Shown: piece after piece, positions 1-15,000 of the stretch
How positions within the stretch are numbered: position 1 is the first letter of the stretch
How the letters are laid out: each line of letters opens with the position of its first letter
Source of the DNA: Corella eumyota
Lineage: Eukaryota > Chordata > Ascidiacea > Phlebobranchia > Corellidae
Direction of reading: 5' to 3'
Length of the DNA stretch: 64,000 nucleotides
Assembly: GCA_963082875.1 (NCBI GenBank)
Contig: OY720099.1
Span: 9,734,001 to 9,798,000 of the forward strand
The notes under the pieces: generated by a model
Seen by the model: only the letters and a program-made list of their open reading frames with translations
The model's database searches: none
Told to the model about the DNA's origin: nothing
Translations under genes and position numbers: made by a program

Positions 1-3000
1 AATTTTCATCATCCTCATCATCCTCATCATCTTCACCATCCTCACCATCTTCTCCATCCTCATCATCCTCATCATCCTCATCATCCTCACCATCCTCACC
101 ATCCTCACCATCCTTACCATCCTTACCATCCTCACTATCCTCACAATCCTCACCATCCTTACCATCCTCACCATCCACCCCTTCCGCAACATCCTCACTA
201 TCCTCACCATCCCCACCAACCTAACCGTCCTCAACATCCTCATCATCCTTATCACCCTCATTATCCTCATCATCCTCATCATTCTCATTATCCTCATCAT
301 CCTTATAATCCTCACCATCCTCATCATCCTCATCATCCTCAGCATCTTCATCATCATCACTATCCTCTCCATCCTCATCATCCTTATCATCTTCATAATC
401 TTCATCATGCTCATCATCCTCATCATCCTTAACATCTTCACCATCTTCACCATCCTCCCCAACCTCACCATCCCTACATTTTTAAACATCCTCACCATCC
501 TCAACATCCTCACCATCCTAACCATCCTCACTATTTTTACCATCCTCACCATCCTCACCATCTTTATCATCCTCATCATTCTCATCATCATCATCATCCT
601 CATCATCTTCATCATCTTCACCATCCTCACGATCCTCACCATTCTCACTGTCTTCTCAATCCGCACCATCCTCTTCATCCTCATCATCCTCATCATTCTT
701 ATCATCCTCAACATTCTCACCATCCTCACCATCTTTACCAAGCTCACCATCCTCACCATCCTCACCATCCTCACCATCCTCACCATCCTCACCATCCTCA
801 CCATCTTCCCCATCCGCAACATCCTCACTATCCTCACCATCCTCACCAACCTCACAATCCTCACCATCCTCATCATCCTTATCACCCTTATCATCCTCAT
901 TATCCTCATCATTCTCATCATCCTCATCATCCTTATAATCTTCACCATCCTCATCATCCTCATCATCCTCATCATCCTCTTCATCCTCATCATCCTTATC
1001 ATTCTCATAATCCTCATTATCTTCATCATCCTTAACTTCCTCACCATCTTCACCTTTCTCCCCATCCTTACCATCCCTACCTTCCTAAACATCCTCACTA
1101 TCCTCAACATTCTTACCATCTTATCCATCCTCACTATTTATACCATCCCCATCATCCTCACCGCCCTTACCATCTTTATCATACTCATCATCCTCATCAT
1201 CCTCATTATCCTCATCATCCTCATCAACCTTATCATCCTCATTATCCACATCATCCTTATCATTCTTATCATCCTGAACATCTTTTCCAACTTCACCATT
1301 CTCATCATCCTCATCATCTTCACCATCCTCAAGATCCTCACCATCCTCACTGTCCTTTCAATCCGCACCAACCTCTTCATCCTCATCATCATCATCTTCA
1401 TCATTCTTATCATCCTCAACATTCTCACCATCCTCACCATTTTTACCATCCTCACCATCCTCACCATCCTCACCATCCTCACCATCCTCACCATCCTTAC
1501 CATCCTCACCTTCCACAACATCCTCACCATCCTCACCATCTTCACCATCCTCACAATCCTCACCCTCATCACCATCCTCACCGTCCTCACCAACTTTATC
1601 ATCATTATCATCCTCATCATCCTTATCATCCTCATCATCCTCATAATTTTCATCATCCTTATCATCCTCATCATCTTCACCATCCTCACCATCCTCTCCA
1701 TCCTCATCATCCACATCATCCTCATCATCCTTACCATCCTCACCAACCTCATCATCCTCACCATCCTCACTATCCTCATAATCCTCACCATCCTCATCTT
1801 CTTCACCATCCTCACCATCTTCTCCATCCTCATCATCCTCATCATCCTCATCATCCTCACCATCCTCACCATCCTCACCATCCTCACTATCCTCACCATT
1901 CTCACTATCCTCACAATCCTCACCATCCTCACCATCCTCACCATCTTTATCATTCTCAACATCCTCACTATCTTCACCATCCTCACCAACCTAACCGTCC
2001 TCACCATCCTCATCATCCTTATCACCCTCATCATCCTCATCATTCTCACTATCCTCACAATCCTCACCATCCTCACCATCTTCATCATCCTCATCATCCT
2101 CAGCATCCTTATCATCCTCACCATCCTCTCCATCCTCATCATCCTTATCATCCTCATAATCCTCATCATCCTCATCATCCTTATCATCCTCATCATCCTT
2201 AACATCCTCACAATCTTCACCATCCTCCCCATCCTCACCATCCCTACATTTCTAAAAATCCTCACCATCCTAACCATCTTCACTATTTTTACCATCCTCA
2301 CCATCCTCACCGTCCTCACCATCTTTATTATCCTCATCATTCTCATCATCATCATCATCCTCATCATCTTCATCATCCTCATCATCCTCATCATCCTCAT
2401 CAACCTTGTCATCCTCATCATCCACATCATCCTCATCATCCTCATCATCCTGAACATCTTCTCCAACTTCACCATTCTCATCATCCTCATCATCTTCACC
2501 ATCCTCACGATCCTCACCATTCTCACTGTCTTCTCAATCCGCACCATCCTCTTCATCCTCATTATCCTCATCATTCTTATCATCCTCAACATTCTCACCA
2601 TCCTCACCATCTTTACCATGCTCACCATCCTCACCATCCTCACCATCCTCACCATCCTCCCCATCCGCAACATCCTCACTATCCTCACCATCCTCACCAA
2701 CCTCACCATCCTCACCATCCTCACCATCCTCATCATCCTTATCACCATTATCATCCTCATCATCCTCATAATTCTCATTATCCTCATCATCCTTATAATC
2801 TTCACCATCCTCATCATCCTCATCATCCTCATCATCCTCATCATCCTCTTCATCCTCTTCATCCTCATCATCCTTATCATTCTCATAATCCTCATTATCT
2901 TCATCATCCTTAACTTCCTCACCATCTTCACCATTCTCCCCATCCTTACCATCCCTACCTTCCTAAACATCCTCACCATCCTCAACATTCTCACCATCTT

Positions 3001-3011
3001 ATCCATCCTCA

Positions 3012-5207
3012 CTATTTATACCATACTCATCATCCTCACCGTCCTTACCATCTTTATCATACTCATCATCCTCATCATCCTTATCATCCTCATCATCCTC
3101 ATTATCCTCATCATCATCATCAACCTTATCATCCTCATCATCCACATCATCCTCATCATCCTTATCATCCTGAACATCTTTTCCAACTTCACCATTCTCA
3201 TCATCCTCATCATCTTCACCATCCTCAAGATCTTCACCTTCCTCACTGTCCTATCAATCCGCACCAACCTCACCATCCTCACCATCCTTATCACCCTCAT
3301 CATTCTCATCATCCTCATTATTCTTATCTTCCTCATCATCCTCATCATATTAATCATCCTTATCATCCTCATCATCTTTATCATCTTCAACATCCTCATC
3401 ATCTTCATTATCCTCATCATCTTCACCATCCTCACCATCTTCACCATCCTCACCATCCTCACCGTCCTCATCATCCTCATCATCCTTATCATCCTTATCA
3501 TCCTCATCATCTTCAACATCCTCATCATCTTCATTATCCTCATCATCCTCATCATTCTCACCATCCTCACCATCCTCACCGTCCTCATCATCCTCATCAT
3601 CCTTATCATCCTTATCATTCTCATCATCTTCATCATCCTCATCATCTTTATCATCCTCATCATCCTCATCATATTCATCATCCTCATTATCCTCATCATC
3701 CTTATCATAATTATTATCCTCATCATCCTCATCATCCTAATCATCCTCAACATCCTCACCATCCTCACCATCTTAACAATCCTCACCATCCTTACCATCC
3801 TCACCATTTTTACCATCCTCACCATCCTCACCATCCTCACCATCCTTACCATCCTCACCTTCCACAACATCCTCACCATCCTCACCATCTTCACCATCCT
3901 CACAAACCTCACCATCATCACCATCCTCACCAACTTTATCATCCTTATCATCCTCATCATCCTTATCATCCTTATCATCCTCATCATCCTCATCATATTC
4001 ATCATCTTCATCATCCTCATCATCTTCACCATCCTCACCATCCTCTCCATCCTCATCATCCTCATCATCCTCATCATCCTCACCATCCTTATCATCCTCA
4101 CCATCCTCACCATTCTTACCATCCTCACTATCCTCACAATCCTCACCACCCTCACCATCCTCACCATCCACCCCATCCGCAACATTCTCACTATCCTCAC
4201 CATCCTCACCAACCTAACCATCCTCACCATCCTCATCATCCTTATCACCCTCATTATCCTCATCATTCTCATTATCCTCATCATCCTTATAATCCTCACC
4301 ATCCTCATCATCCTCATCATCCTCAGCATCCTTATCATCCTCACCATCCTCTCCATCCTCATCATCCTTATCATCCTCATAATCCTCATCATCTTCATCA
4401 TCCTCATCATCCTTAACATCCACACCATCTTCACCATCCTCCCCATCCTCACCATCCTTACATTTCTAAACATCCTCACCATCCTCAACATCCTCAACAT
4501 CCTAACCATCCTCACTATTTTTACCATCTTCACCATCCTCACCGTCCTCACAATCTTTATCATCCTCATCATTCTCATTATCTTCATCATCCTCATCATC
4601 TTCATCATCCTCATCATCCTCATCATCCTCATCAACCTTATCATCCTCATCATCCACATCACCCTCATCATCCTCATCTTCCTCATCATCCTGAGCATCT
4701 TCTCCAACTTCACCATCTTCACGATCCTCACCATCCTCACTGTCCTCTCAATCCGTACCATCCTCTTTATCCTCATCCTCCTCATCATTCTTATCATCAT
4801 CAACATTCTCACCATCCTCACCATCTTTACCATTCTCACCATCCTCACCATCCTCACCATCCTCACTATCCTCCCCATCCGCAGCATCCTCACTATCCTC
4901 ACCATCCTCACCAACCTCACCATCCTCACCATCCTCATCATCCTTATCACCTTTATCATCCTCATCATCCTCATCATTCTCATTATCCTCATTATCCTTA
5001 TAATCCTCACCATTCTCATCATCATCATCATCCTCATCAACCTCATCATCCTCTTCATCTTCATCATCCTTATCTTTCTCATAATCCTCATTATCTTCAT
5101 CATCCTTAACATCCTCACCATCTTCACCATTCTCCCCAACCTCACCATCCCTACCTTCCTAAACATCCTCACCATCCTCAACATTCTCACCATCCGATCC
5201 ATCCTCA
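3012..5207. repeat. 2196-bp HOR subunit, copy 1
   Basis: The interval between two CTATTTATACC landmarks is 2196 bases, or 244 units of 9. The same interval recurs at 15150 and 19707 with exactly the same length and only scattered substitutions by eye. It includes the CACCCCATCCGCAAC word near 4170 and the TCCGCAGCATCC word near 4877. Confidence 0.85.
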
Positions 5208-8200
5208 CTATTTATACCATCCTCATCATCCTCACCGTCCTTACCATCTTTATCATACTCATCATCCTCATCATCCTTATCGTCCTCATCATCCTCATTA
5301 TCCTCATCATCCTCATCAACCTTATCATCCTCATCATCCACATCATCCTCATCATCCTTATCATCCTGAACATCTTTTCCAACTTCACCATTCTCATCAT
5401 CCTTATCATCTTCACCATCTTCAAGATCCTCACTGTCTTATCAATCCGCACCAACCTCTTCATCATCATTATCATCATCTTCATCATTCTTATCATCCAC
5501 AACATTCTCATCATCCTCACCATCCTCACCATCCTCAACATCCTCACCATCTTTACCAACCTCACCATCCTCACCATCCTTATCACCTTCATCATCCTCA
5601 TCATCCTTATCATCCTCATAATCCTCATCATCTTCATCATCCTTAACATCCTCACCATCTTCACCATTCTCCCCATCCTCACCATCCCTACCTTCCTAAA
5701 CATCCTCACCATCCTCAACATTCTCACCATCCTATCCATCCTCACTATTTATACCATCCTCATCATCTTTACCGTCCTTACCATCTTTATCATCCTCATT
5801 ATCCTCATCATCCTTATCATCCTCATCATCCTCATTATCCTCATCATCCTCATCAACCTTATCATCCTCATCATCCTCATCATCCTCATCATCTTCCACA
5901 TCCTCATCATCTTCATTATCCTCATCATCCTCATTATCCTCACCATCCTCACCATCCTCACCGTCCTCATCATCCTCATAATCCTTATCATCCTTATCAT
6001 CCTTATCATCTTCATCATCCTTATCATCCTCATCATCCTCATCATATTCATCATCCTCATTATCCTCATCATCCTCATCATCCTCATCATCCTGAACATC
6101 CTCTCCAACTTCACCATTCTCATCATCCTCATCATCTTCACCATCCTCACGATCCTCACCATCCTCACTCTCCTCTCAATCCGCACCATCCTCTTCATCC
6201 TCATCATTCTCATCATTCTTATCATCCTCAACATTTTCACCATCCTCACCATCTTTACCATGCTCACCATCCTCACCATCCTTACCATTCTCACCATCTT
6301 CCCCATCCGCAACATCTTCACTATCCTCACCATCCTCACCATCCTCACCATCCTCACCATCCTCATCATCCTTATCATCCTTATCATCCTCATCATTCTC
6401 ATCATTCTCATTATCCTCATCATCCTTATAATCCTCACCATCCTTATCATCTTCATCATCCTCATCATCCTCATCATCCTCTTCATCCTCATCATCCTTA
6501 TCATCCTCATAATCCTCATCATCTTCATCATCCTTAACATCCTCACCATTTTCACCATTCTCCCCATCCTCACCATTCCTACCTTCCTAAACATCCTCAC
6601 CATCCTCAACATTCTCACCATCCTATCCATCCTCACTATTTATACCATCCTCATCATCCTTACCGTCCTTACCATCTTTATCATCCTCATTATCCTCATC
6701 ATCCTTATCATCCCTATCATCCTCATTATCCTCATCATCCTCATCAACCTTATCATCCTCATCATCCTCATCATCCTCATCATCTTCAACATCCTCATCA
6801 TCTTCATTATCCTCATCATCCTCATCATCCTCACCATCCTCACCATCCTCACCGTCCTCATCATCCTCATAATCCTTATCATCCTTATCATCCTCATCAT
6901 CTTCATCATCCTTATCATCCTCATCATCCTCATCATATTCATCATCCTCATTATCTTCATCATCCTTATCATCATTATTATCCTTATCATCCTTATCATC
7001 TTTACCATCCTCACCATCCTCACCATCCTCACTATCCTTACTATCTTCTACATCCTCACCATCCTCACCTTCTTCACCATCCCCACCATCCTCATCATTC
7101 TCATCATCTTCATCATCCTCATCATCTTCACCATTCCCACCATCCTCACCATCTTCACCATCTTCAACATCCTCAATATCCTCACCATCCTTTCCAACCT
7201 CACCATCTTCATCATCTTCATCACCCTCATCGTCCTCATCATCCTCATCATTCTCATAATCTTCATCATCCCCATCATCCTTAACAACCTTATCATTCTC
7301 ACCATCCTCACCATTCTCAACATTTTCTTGATCCTTTCCATCCTCTCCATCCTTACCATCCTCACCATCCTCTTCATCCTCATCATCCTAATCATACTCA
7401 TTATCCTCATCATCCTCATCATCCCCAACATCCTCACCATCCTCACCATCCTCACCATCCTTACCATCCTCACCATTTTCACCATCCTCACCATCCTCAC
7501 CATCCTCACCATCCTCACCATCCTTACCATCCTCACCTTCCTCAACATCCTCACCATCCTCACCATCTTCACAATCCTCACAATCCTCAACATCATCACC
7601 ATCCACACCGTCCTCACCAACTTTATCATCCTTATCATCCTCATCATCCTTATCATCCTCATCATCCTCATCATATTCATCATCCTCATCATCCTCATCT
7701 TTTTCACCATCCTCACCATCCTCTCCATCCTCATCATCCTCATCATCCTCATCATCCTCACCATCCTCACCATTCTCACCATCCTCACCATCCTCACCAT
7801 CCTCACCATCCTCACTATCTTCACAATTCTTACCATCCTCATCTTCTTCACCATCCTCACCATCCTCTCCATCCTCATCATCCTCATCATCCTCATCATT
7901 CTTATCATCCTCAACATTCTCACCATTCCCACCATCTTTACCATGCTCACCATCCTCACCATCCTCAACATCTTCACCATCTTCACCAACCTCACCTGCC
8001 TCACCATCCTAATCACCCTCATCATCCTCATCATCCTCATTTTCTTCATTATTTTCATCATGCTTATCTTACTCATCATCCTCATCATATTCATCATCCT
8101 CATCATCCTCATCATCCTCATTATCTTCATCATCCTCATTATCTTCAACATCCTTATCATCTTCATTATCCTCATCATCCACATCATCCTCACCATTCTC

Positions 8201-8676
8201 ACCATCCTCACCATCCTCACTGTCCTCATCATCCTCATCATCCTTAACATCCTCATCATCTTCATCATCGTCATCATCCTTATCATTCTCATCATCCTCA
8301 TCATCCTCACTATCTTCTACATCCTCACCATCCTCACAATCCTCACCATCTTCACCATCCCCAACATCTTCATCATCCTCATCTTCTTCACAATCCTCAC
8401 CATCCTCTCTATCCTCATCATACTCATCAACCTCATCATCCTCACCAACCTCACCATCTTCACCATCCTCACCATATTCACTATCCTCACAATCCTCACC
8501 ATCCTCACCATCCTCACCATCTTCACCATCCTCACCATCTTCATCATCCTCATCATTCTCATCATCTTCATTATCTTCATCATCCTTATCATCCCCATCA
8601 TCTTCACCATCCTCACAATCTTCACTATCCTCACCATCCTCACCATCCTCTCCATCCTCTTCATCCTCTCCATCCC

Positions 8677-10091
8677 AACATTCTTCTCAATTCTCTTCAT
8701 CCTTACCATCCTCATCATTCTTATCATCCTCATCATCCTCATCATCCTCAATATTCTTATCTTCCTTAACATTCTCACCATCCTCACCATACTCACCATC
8801 CTTACCATCTTCATTATCCTCACCTCCCTCACCATCCTCACCATCTTTACCATCCTCACCATCCTCACCATTTCACCATCCTCACCATCCTCACCTTCCT
8901 TACCACCCTCATAATCTTCATCATCCTCATCATCATCATCATCATCCTCATCATCCTTATTATCCACATCATCCTCATTATCCTCATCATCTTCATTATC
9001 CTCATCATTCTCAACATCCTCACCATCCTCACAATACTCACCATTATCACTATCCCCACTATCCTCAGCATCCTCACCATCTTTACCAGCTTCACCATCC
9101 TCACAATCCTTACCATTCTATTCATCCTCTCCATACTAGCCATCCATACCATCCTCACCATCTTCATCATTTTCATTATCCTCATCATCTTCAAAATCCT
9201 CACCATTGCCACCATCCTCACCATCCTTTCCATCTTCACCATCCTCACCATCCTCACCATCCTAACCATTCTCACCCTCCTCACCATCCTCAGTTTCCTT
9301 ACAATCCTCACCATCCTTACCGTCCCCACCGTCCTCACCACCTTCATCATTCTCATCATCCTTATTATCCTCATCATCCTCATTATCCTCATCATCTTCA
9401 TCATCCTCATCATCTTCAACATCCTCATCATCTTCATTATCCTCATCATCCACATCATCCTCACCATTCTCACCATCCTCACCATCCTCACTGTCCTCAT
9501 CATTCTCATCATCCTTAACTTCCTCATCATCTTCATCATCCTCATCATCCTTATCATTCTCATCATCCTCATCATATTAATCATCCTCATCATCCTCATC
9601 AACCTTATCATCATTATTATCCCCATCATCCTTATCATCCTTTCCATCCTCACCATCCTCACCATCCTCACCATCCTCACCATCCTCACCATCCTCACCA
9701 TCCTCACCATCCTCACCATCCTCACCATCCTCACCATCCTCACCATCCTCACTATCTTCTACATCATCACCATCCTCACCATCCTCAGCATCTTCACCAT
9801 CCCCACCATCTTCACCATCCTCTTTATCCTCATCATCCTCATCATCCTCATCATCCTCATCATCCTCAACATCTTCACCATCCTTACCATATTCACTATC
9901 CTCACAATCCTCACCATCCTCACCATCCTCACCATCTTCACCATCCTCACCATCTTCATCATCCTCATCATCCTCATCATCTTCATTATCATCATCATCC
10001 TTATCATCTCCATCATCTTCACCATCCTCACAATCTTCACCATCCTCACCATCCTCACCATCCTTTCCATCCTCTACATCCTCTCCATCCT
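8677..10091. repeat. 1.4-kb subunit (1415 bp), L1
   Basis: It runs from one AACATTC(C/T)TCTC landmark to the next. It contains the phase-shift site CATTTCACC at 8869, CAGTTTCCTTAC at 9291 and the 12-unit run at 9644. The left landmark is the CCCAACATTCTTCTC variant. Confidence 0.8.
9644..9751. repeat. Pure 9-bp run, 12 units (VNTR-like)
   Basis: Twelve uninterrupted copies of CCATCCTCA (108 bases) stand out in an array where most units are diverged. It is flanked by TCATCCTTT on the left and CTATCTTCTACATC on the right. The same locus in L3 has 12 units, and the related locus at 29204 has 7. Confidence 0.9.
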
Positions 10092-11266
10092 AACATTCCT
10101 CTCCATTCTTTTCTTCTTTACCATCCTCACCATCCTCATCATTCTTATCATCCTCATCATCCTCAATATTCTTATCTTCCTTAACATTCTCACCATCCTC
10201 ACCATACTCACCATCCTTACCATCTTCACTATCCTCACCTTCCTCACCATCCTCACCATCTTCACCATCCTCACCATCTTCACCATTTCACCATCCTCAC
10301 CATCCTCACCATCCTTACCGTCCTTACCACCCTCATTATCTTCATCATCTTCATCATCATCATCATCCTCATCATCCTTATTATCCTCATCATCCTCATT
10401 ATCCTCATCATCTTCATTATCCTCATCATTCTCAACATCCTCACCATCTTCACAATACTCACCATTATAACTATCCCTACTATCCTCACCATCCTCACCA
10501 TTTCACCATCCTCACCATCCTCACCATTCTCACCGTCCTTACCACCCTCATTATCTTCATTATCTTCATCATCAACATCATCATCCTCATCATCCTTATA
10601 ATCCTCATCATCCTCATTATCCTCATCATCTTCATTATCCTCATCATCCTCACCATCCTCACCATCCTCACCGTCTTCATCATCCTCATCATCCTTATCA
10701 TCCTCATCATCTTCAACATCCTCATCATCTTTATTATCCTCATCATCCTCATCATCCTCACCATCCTCACCATCCTCACCGTCCTCATCATCCTCATCAT
10801 CCTCATCATCCTTATCATCCTTTTCATCATCCTTATCATTCTCATCATCCTCATCATATTCATCATCCTCATTATCCTCATCATCCTTATCATCATTATT
10901 ATCCTCATCATCCTCATCATCCTAATCATCCTCAACATCCTCACCATCCTCACCATCTTCACCATCCTCACCATCCTTACCATCCTCACCATTTTTACCA
11001 TCCTCACCATCCTCACCATCCTCACCATGCTTACCATCCTCACTTTCCACAACATCCTCACCATCCTCACCATCTTCACCATCCTCACAATCCTCACCAT
11101 CATCACCATCCTCACCGTCCTCACCAACTTTATCATCCTTATCATCCTCATCATCCTTATCATCTTCATCATTATAATAATATTCATCATCCTCATCATC
11201 CCCATCGTCTTCACCATCCTCACCATCCTCTCCATCCTCATCATACTCAACATCCTCATCATCCTC

Positions 11267-12084
11267 TCCATCCTCATCATCCTCATCATCCTCATCTTCC
11301 TCATTATTCTCATCTTCATCATCCTCATCATATTCATCATCCTTATCATCCTCATCATCCTCATCATCTTCAATATCCTTATCATCTTTATTATCCTCAT
11401 CATCCTCATCATCCTCACCATCCTCACCATCCTAACCGTCCTCATAATCCTCATCATCCTTATCATCCTTATCATCCTCATCATCTTCATCATCCTCATT
11501 ATCCTTATCATCTTCATCATCCTCATCATATTCATCATACTCATTATCCTCATCATCCTTATCATCATTATTATCCGCATCATACTCATCATCCTAATCA
11601 TCCTCAACGACCTCACCATCCTCACCATCTTCACCATCCTCACCATCCTTACCATCCTCACCATTTTTACCATCCTCACCATCCTCACCATCCTCACCAT
11701 CCTCACCATCTTTACCATCCTCACCTTCCACAACATCTTCACCATCCTCACCATCTTCACCATCCTCACAATCCTCACCCTCATCACCATTCTCACCGTC
11801 CTCACCAACTTTATCATCCTTATCATCCTCATCATCCTTATCATCCTCATCATCCTCATAATTTTCATCATCCTCATCATCCTCATCATCTTCACCATCC
11901 TCACCATCCTCTCTATCCTCATCATCCTCATCATCCTCATCCTCCTCACTATTCTCACCATCCTCACCATTCTCACTATCCTCAAAATCCTCACCATCCT
12001 CATCTTCTTCACCATCCTCACCGTCCTCACCAACTTTATCATCCTTATCATCCTCATCATCCTTATCATCCTCATCATCCTCAT
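11267..12084. repeat. Satellite linker between L1 and L2
   Basis: These 818 bases follow the L1 match and precede the point matching window position 1. They are ordinary 9-base units. They loosely resemble the 3.4-4.0 kb part of L1 (shared TTCCACAACATC and CATTATTATCC words) but are not a close copy of it. They may be the continuation of a larger HOR whose partner lies left of the window. No gene or other element is seen. Confidence 0.6.
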
Positions 12085-15000
12085 AATTTTCATCATCCTC
12101 ATCATCCTCATCATCTTCACCATCCTCACCATCTTCTCCATCCTCATCATCCTCATCATCCTCATCATCCTCACCATCCTCACCATCCTCACCATCCTCA
12201 CCATCCTTACCATCCTCACTATCCTCACAATCCTCACCATCCTTACCATCCTCACCATCCACCCCTTCCGCAACATCCTCACTATCCTCACCATCCCCAC
12301 CAACCTAACCGTCCTCAACATCCTCATCATCCTTATCACCCTCATTATCCTCATCATCCTCATCATTCTCATTATCCTCATCATCCTTATAATCCTTTCC
12401 ATCCTCATCATCCTCATCATCCTCAGCATCTTCATCATCATCACTATCCTCTCCATCCTCATCATCCTTATCATCTTCATAATCTTCATCATGCTCATCA
12501 TCCTCATCATCCTTAACATCTTCACCATCTTCACCATCCTCCCCATCCTCACCATCCCTACATTTTTAAACATCCTCACCATCCTCAACATCCTCACCAT
12601 CCTAACCATCCTCACTATTTTTACCATCCTCACCATCCTCACCGTCCTCACCATCTTTATCATCCTCATCATTCTCATCATCATCATCATCCTCATCATC
12701 TTCATCATCTTCACCATCCTCACGATCCTCACCATTCTCACTGTCTTCTCAATCCGCACCATCCTCTTCATCCTCATCATCCTCATCATTCTTATCATCC
12801 TCAACATTCTCACCATCCTCACCATCTTTACCAAGCTCACCATCCTCACCATCCTCACCATCCTCACCATCCTCACCATCCTCACCATCCTCACCATCCT
12901 CACCATCTTCCCCATCCGCAACATCCTCACTATCCTCACCATCCTCACCAACCTCACAATCCTCACCATCCTCATCATCCTTATCACCCTTATCATCCTC
13001 ATTATCCTCATCATTCTCATCATCCTCATCATCCTTATAATCTTCACCATCCTCATCATCCTCATCATCCTCATCATCCTCTTCATCCTCATCATCCTTA
13101 TCATTCTCATAATCCTCATTATCTTCATCATCCTTAACTTCCTCACCATCTTCACCTTTCTCCCCATCCTTACCATCCCTACCTTCCTAAACATCCTCAC
13201 TATCCTCAACATTCTTACCATCTTATCCATCCTCACTATTTATACCATCCCCATCATCCTCACCGCCCTTACCATCTTTATCATACTCATCATCCTCATC
13301 ATCCTCATTATCCTCATCATCCTCATCAACCTTATCATCCTCATTATCCACATCATCCTTATCATTCTTATCATCCTGAACATCTTTTCCAACTTCACCA
13401 TTCTCATCATCCTCATCATCTTCACCATCCTCAAGATCCTCACCATCCTCACTGTCCTTTCAATCCGCACCAACCTCTTCATCCTCATCATCATCATCTT
13501 CATCATTCTTATCATCCTCAACATTCTCACCATCCTCACCATTTTTACCATCCTCACCATCCTCACCATCCTCACCATCCTCACCATCCTCACCATCCTC
13601 ACCATCCTCACCATCCTTACCATCCTCACCTTCCACAACATCCTCACCATCCTCACCATCTTCACCATCCTCACAATCCTCACCCTCATCACCATCCTCA
13701 CCGTCCTCACCAACTTTATCATCATTATCATCCTCATCATCCTTATCATCCTCATCATCCTCATAATTTTCATCATCCTTATCATCCTCATCATCTTCAC
13801 CATCCTCACCATCCTCTCCATCCTCATCATCCACATCATCCTCATCATCCTTACCATCCTCACCAACCTCACCATCCTCACCATCCTCACTATCCTCATA
13901 ATCCTCACCATCCTCATCTTCTTCACCATCCTCATCATCTTCTCCATCCTCATCATCCTCATCATCCTCATCATCCTCACCATCCTCACCATCCTCACCA
14001 TCCTCACTATCCTCACCATTCTCACTATCCTCACAATCCTCACCATCCTCACCATCCTCACCATCTTTATCATTCTCAACATCCTCACTATCTTCACCAT
14101 CCTCACCAACCTAACCGTCCTCACCATCCTCATCATCCTTATCACCCTCATCATCCTCATCATCCTCATCATTCTCATTATCCTCATCATCCTTATAATC
14201 CTCACCATCTTCATCATCCTCATCATCCTCAGCATCCTCATCATCCTCACCATCCTCTCCATCCTCATCATCCTTATCATCCTCATAATCCTCATCATCC
14301 TCATCATCCTTATCATCCTCATCATCCTTAACATCCTCACAATCTTCACCATCCTCCCCATCCTCACCATCCCTACATTTCTAAAAATCCTCACCATCCT
14401 CAACATCCTCACTATCCTAACCATCTTCACTATTTTTACCATCCTCACCATCCTCACCGTCCTCACCATCTTTATTATCCTCATCATTCTCATCATCATC
14501 ATCATCCTCATCATCTTCATCATCCTCATCATCCTCATCATCCTCATCAACCTTGTCATCCTCATCATCCACATCATCCTCATCATCCTCATCATCCTGA
14601 ACATCTTCTCCAACTTCACCATTCTCATCATCCTCATCATCTTCACCATCCTCACGATCCTCACCATTCTCACTGTCTTCTCAATCCGCACCATCCTCTT
14701 CATCCTCATTATCCTCATCATTCTTATCATCCTCAACATTCTCACCATCCTCACCATCTTTACCATGCTCACCATCCTCACCATCCTCACCATCCTCACC
14801 ATCCTCCCCATCCGCAACATCCTCACTATCCTCACCATCCTCACCAACCTCACCATCCTCACCATCCTCATCATCCTTATCACCCTTATCATCCTCATCA
14901 TCCTCATAATTCTCATTATCCTCATCATCCTTATAATCTTCACCATCCTCATCATCCTCATCATCCTCATCATCCTCATCATCCTCTTCATCCTCTTCAT

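Larger units (their letters stand above)
1..11266. repeat. Left-family HOR block, copy 1 (L1)
   Basis: This block is the reference copy of an 11.3-kb composite repeat and is probably cut by the window start. Its internal landmarks are CTATTTATACC at 1134, 3012, 5208, 5745 and 6636; AACATTC(C/T)TCTC at 8677 and 10092; CAGTTTCCTTAC at 9291; and CATTTCACC at 8869, 10284 and 10499. All of these recur in the same order in the block ending at 27988, at offsets of 16695 to 16749 bases. The right edge is set where the match to 27988 stops: after a shared CATCATCCTC the sequence continues TCC here and ACC there. Confidence 0.88.

Noticed and set aside
407-8914. Very long + strand open frame rich in Ile, Leu and Thr
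   Set aside because: It is an outcome of the 9-base unit, which has no one-step path to a stop in this frame. The predicted chain is a monotonous hydrophobic repeat with no domain and no silent-change bias.
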